Of a stretch of DNA of 64,000 bases, positions 62,423-64,000 are shown one piece after another. Where the stretch lies: contig NZ_CP017157.1 in assembly GCF_001729485.1 (NCBI RefSeq), positions 1,364,001 to 1,428,000 of the forward strand. The letters are read 5' to 3'. The number at the start of each line of letters is the position of its first letter. Positions within the stretch are counted from its first letter, which is position 1. Source of the stretch: Streptomyces lydicus. GTDB taxonomy: Bacteria; Actinomycetota; Actinomycetes; Streptomycetales; Streptomycetaceae. A program made the translations under genes and the position numbers. The notes below the pieces were generated by a model. It did not search any database. It was not told the DNA's origin and was given only the letters and a program-made list of their open reading frames with translations.

Positions 62423-63142
62423 ATGCGCATCAACCGGATCCTGCTCTCGGCCCCGCTGGTGGTCGTCGCCCTCGTCATCCAGGTCACCGTCCTCGCGCGC
62501 CTCCAACTCCCCGGCGCCGTACCGGACCTGCTGCTGCTCGTCGTCCTCGGACTCGCGCTGGTCTACGGGCACGTCGCCGGCGCGCTCATCGGCTTCTTCG
62601 CCGGACTGCTGGCCGACGTCGCCCCGCCCTCCGACCACGCCATCGGCCGCTACGCCCTGGTGCTCTGCGTCATCGGCTACGCCGCCGGTCTGACCAAGCC
62701 GGACTCCGGCCAGCACCGCTCGGCGACCGTGCCCCTGATGGTCGTCATCGGTGCCGCCATCGGCTCGACGCTGATGTACGCCGGTGTCGGCTCGCTCGTC
62801 GGCGACACCGCCGCCCGCCACGTCGGCCTGGTCGGACTGCTGCTCAGCGCCACCCTCTACGACCTGCTGCTGGCCCCCTTCGCCGTACCGCTGGTGATGG
62901 CGGTGGCCCGCAGAACGGACCACGAGCCGCTGGTCGGTGACGGCTCCGGCAGCCCGAGCGGCACCTCGGGCAGCCGCGACGCCGGCTACGGCTGGCTCAC
63001 CACCGGCACCGGCCTCAAGGCCAGCCGCGGCGCCATGAAGTCCGTCCGTACCGGCGCGCGCATCGGCAGCCAGCGCGGCGGACTGCTCGGCAAGTCGGCC
63101 CGCGACAAGGTGGGCCGCATCAAGGGGGTCAAGCGCCTGTGA
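62423..63142 (+). CDS. mreD: Rod-shape determining protein MreD
   Basis: 239 aa with five or six membrane helices (LVVVALVIQVTVLARLQL, LLLLVVLGLALVYGHVAGALIGFFAG). The basic C-terminal tail of about 60 residues is longer than in E. coli MreD. GGAG at the mreC stop serves its ATG 62423 (3-nt gap), so the two are coupled. Membrane partner of MreC and PBP2. Confidence 0.93.
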   Translation: MRINRILLSAPLVVVALVIQVTVLARLQLPGAVPDLLLLVVLGLALVYGHVAGALIGFFAGLLADVAPPSDHAIGRYALVLCVIGYAAGLTKPDSGQHRSATVPLMVVIGAAIGSTLMYAGVGSLVGDTAARHVGLVGLLLSATLYDLLLAPFAVPLVMAVARRTDHEPLVGDGSGSPSGTSGSRDAGYGWLTTGTGLKASRGAMKSVRTGARIGSQRGGLLGKSARDKVGRIKGVKRL

Positions 63143-63217
63143 CGCCCTCCCTCGCCCGGACCCCGTCCGGGGGGACCTCCCTCTCGACCACCACACCTCA
63201 TGGAGGCGCTGCGGGCC

Positions 63218-64000
63218 ATGAGTAACCTCTCCGAAAGCCGGACGTCCCGTGTCACGGTCCGGCTCATCGCGATCCAGATCCTGGTCTTCTCGCTGCTGCT
63301 CACCCTCGGCGGCCGCCTCTGGTACCTGCAGATCCGCAACGGCCAGGAGTACGCCAACGAGGCCCGGAACAACCACGTCCAGCAGGTCGTCGACCCCGCC
63401 ACCCGCGGCTCCATCCTCGACGCCCGCGGAGTGCCGCTCGCCGACAACCAGACCCGCCTGGTCGTCTCCGCGAGCCGCACCGCCCTGCTGAAGATGAAGG
63501 ACGACGGCAAGGTCGTGCTCGGCCGGCTCGCCAAGGTCCTGGGCATGCCGGAGAAGGACATCCGCAACAAGGTCCGGCTCTGCGACTCCAAGACCCCGCA
63601 GCCCTGCTGGAACGGCTCGCCGTACCAGCCGATCCCGATCACCGACAAGGCCACCACCCAGCAGGCGCTGCAGATCCGGGAGCGCTCCGAGGACTTCCCC
63701 GGCATCAGCGCCGAACCCACCGCGGTACGCCGCTACGCCGCCCCCGGCAACGCCAACACCGCCCAGGTCCTCGGCTACCTCTCCCCGGTCACCGACGAGG
63801 AGATCAACAAAGCCAAGAACACCCGCTCGCCGCTGCTGCGCTCGGACCAGATCGGCCGGTCCGGTCTGGAGCGGCAGTACGACGACTACCTGCGCGGCAA
63901 GGCGGCCGTCACCCGCTACGAGGTCGACAACCTCGGCCGGGTCATCGGGCAGGCCAAGAGCGACAAGGGCCAGGCCGGTTCGAGCGTGGTGACCAGCATC
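63218..64000 (+). CDS. pbp2: Penicillin-binding protein 2, N-terminal part (cut by window end)
   Basis: 261 codons are visible and still open at 64000. Start ATG 63218 has GGAGG 11 nt upstream; ATG 63200 is in frame too. One membrane anchor (RLIAIQILVFSLLLTLGGRLWYL), then the PBP dimerisation domain (RGSILDARGVPLADN, GYLSPVTDEEINKAK, QIGRSGLERQYDDYLRG). The transpeptidase active site lies beyond the window. By position it is the PBP2 partner of MreBCD for spore-wall synthesis. Confidence 0.92.
   Translation, partial: MSNLSESRTSRVTVRLIAIQILVFSLLLTLGGRLWYLQIRNGQEYANEARNNHVQQVVDPATRGSILDARGVPLADNQTRLVVSASRTALLKMKDDGKVVLGRLAKVLGMPEKDIRNKVRLCDSKTPQPCWNGSPYQPIPITDKATTQQALQIRERSEDFPGISAEPTAVRRYAAPGNANTAQVLGYLSPVTDEEINKAKNTRSPLLRSDQIGRSGLERQYDDYLRGKAAVTRYEVDNLGRVIGQAKSDKGQAGSSVVTSI

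Overview
The window is a high-GC actinobacterial chromosome segment. The codon use, GTG starts, leaderless genes and gene order point to Streptomyces or a close relative; I cannot name the species. From memory, most of the order matches the S. coelicolor block running from the chitosan-oligosaccharide (csn) operon to mreBCD. Part of it (pepN, Rv2466c-like gene, rpiB, nei, tig, clpP1P2, clpX, valS, folC, DUF4233, ndk) also recalls Mycobacterium tuberculosis. No rRNA, CRISPR array, insertion sequence or prophage was seen. Everything was read by eye; no search was run.

Layout. (1) 1-5.95 kb, minus strand: a complete csnREFGH unit and the start of csnK, i.e. a ROK repressor, an ABC importer without its own ATPase, a GH4 glycosidase and a sugar kinase, with a palindromic operator in front of csnR. 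(2) 6-28.5 kb, mixed strands: MscS channel, HNH endonuclease, secreted GH84 hexosaminidase, a repeat-containing small protein coupled to malQ, secreted GH29 fucosidase, a small membrane protein, an acyl-ACP desaturase behind an elaborate nested operator, an EamA transporter / LysR / allantoicase group, aminopeptidase N, a DUF1203 protein, aspartate-semialdehyde dehydrogenase, a Tat-exported phosphoesterase behind PHO-box-like repeats, and an orphan AbiEi/DUF559-like protein. (3) 28.6-50.6 kb: second aminopeptidase N, mycothiol-dependent reductase homologue, sodF with a Nur-like site, three paralogous amino-acid permeases with bioY between two of them, rpiB, nei, an Eis-like acetyltransferase, a PP2C phosphatase, an acyltransferase, an ArsC-like protein, divergent tRNA-Gly and tRNA-Pro, then tig-clpP1-clpP2-clpX. 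(4) 50.7-64 kb: a proline/glutamine-rich membrane protein, valS, a GT-C-like membrane protein and an extra penicillin-binding protein, folC, DUF4233, ndk and the rod-shape/sporulation-wall cluster mreB-mreC-mreD-pbp2 (the last gene cut by the window end).

How the parts work together. Several units deal with amino sugars and polymers (csn operon, GH84, GH29, malQ). A proteostasis block pairs trigger factor with the two-subunit ClpP and ClpX, and carries a ClgR-type site before clpP1. The mre cluster drives spore-wall synthesis in streptomycetes. The most interesting new material is regulatory: paired identical-geometry 45-bp elements before eamA and alc, nested palindromes before the desaturase, 11-nt-phased PhoP-type repeats before the phosphoesterase, and a TTA (bldA-type) codon inside malQ directly after a small protein built of three 12-residue repeats.
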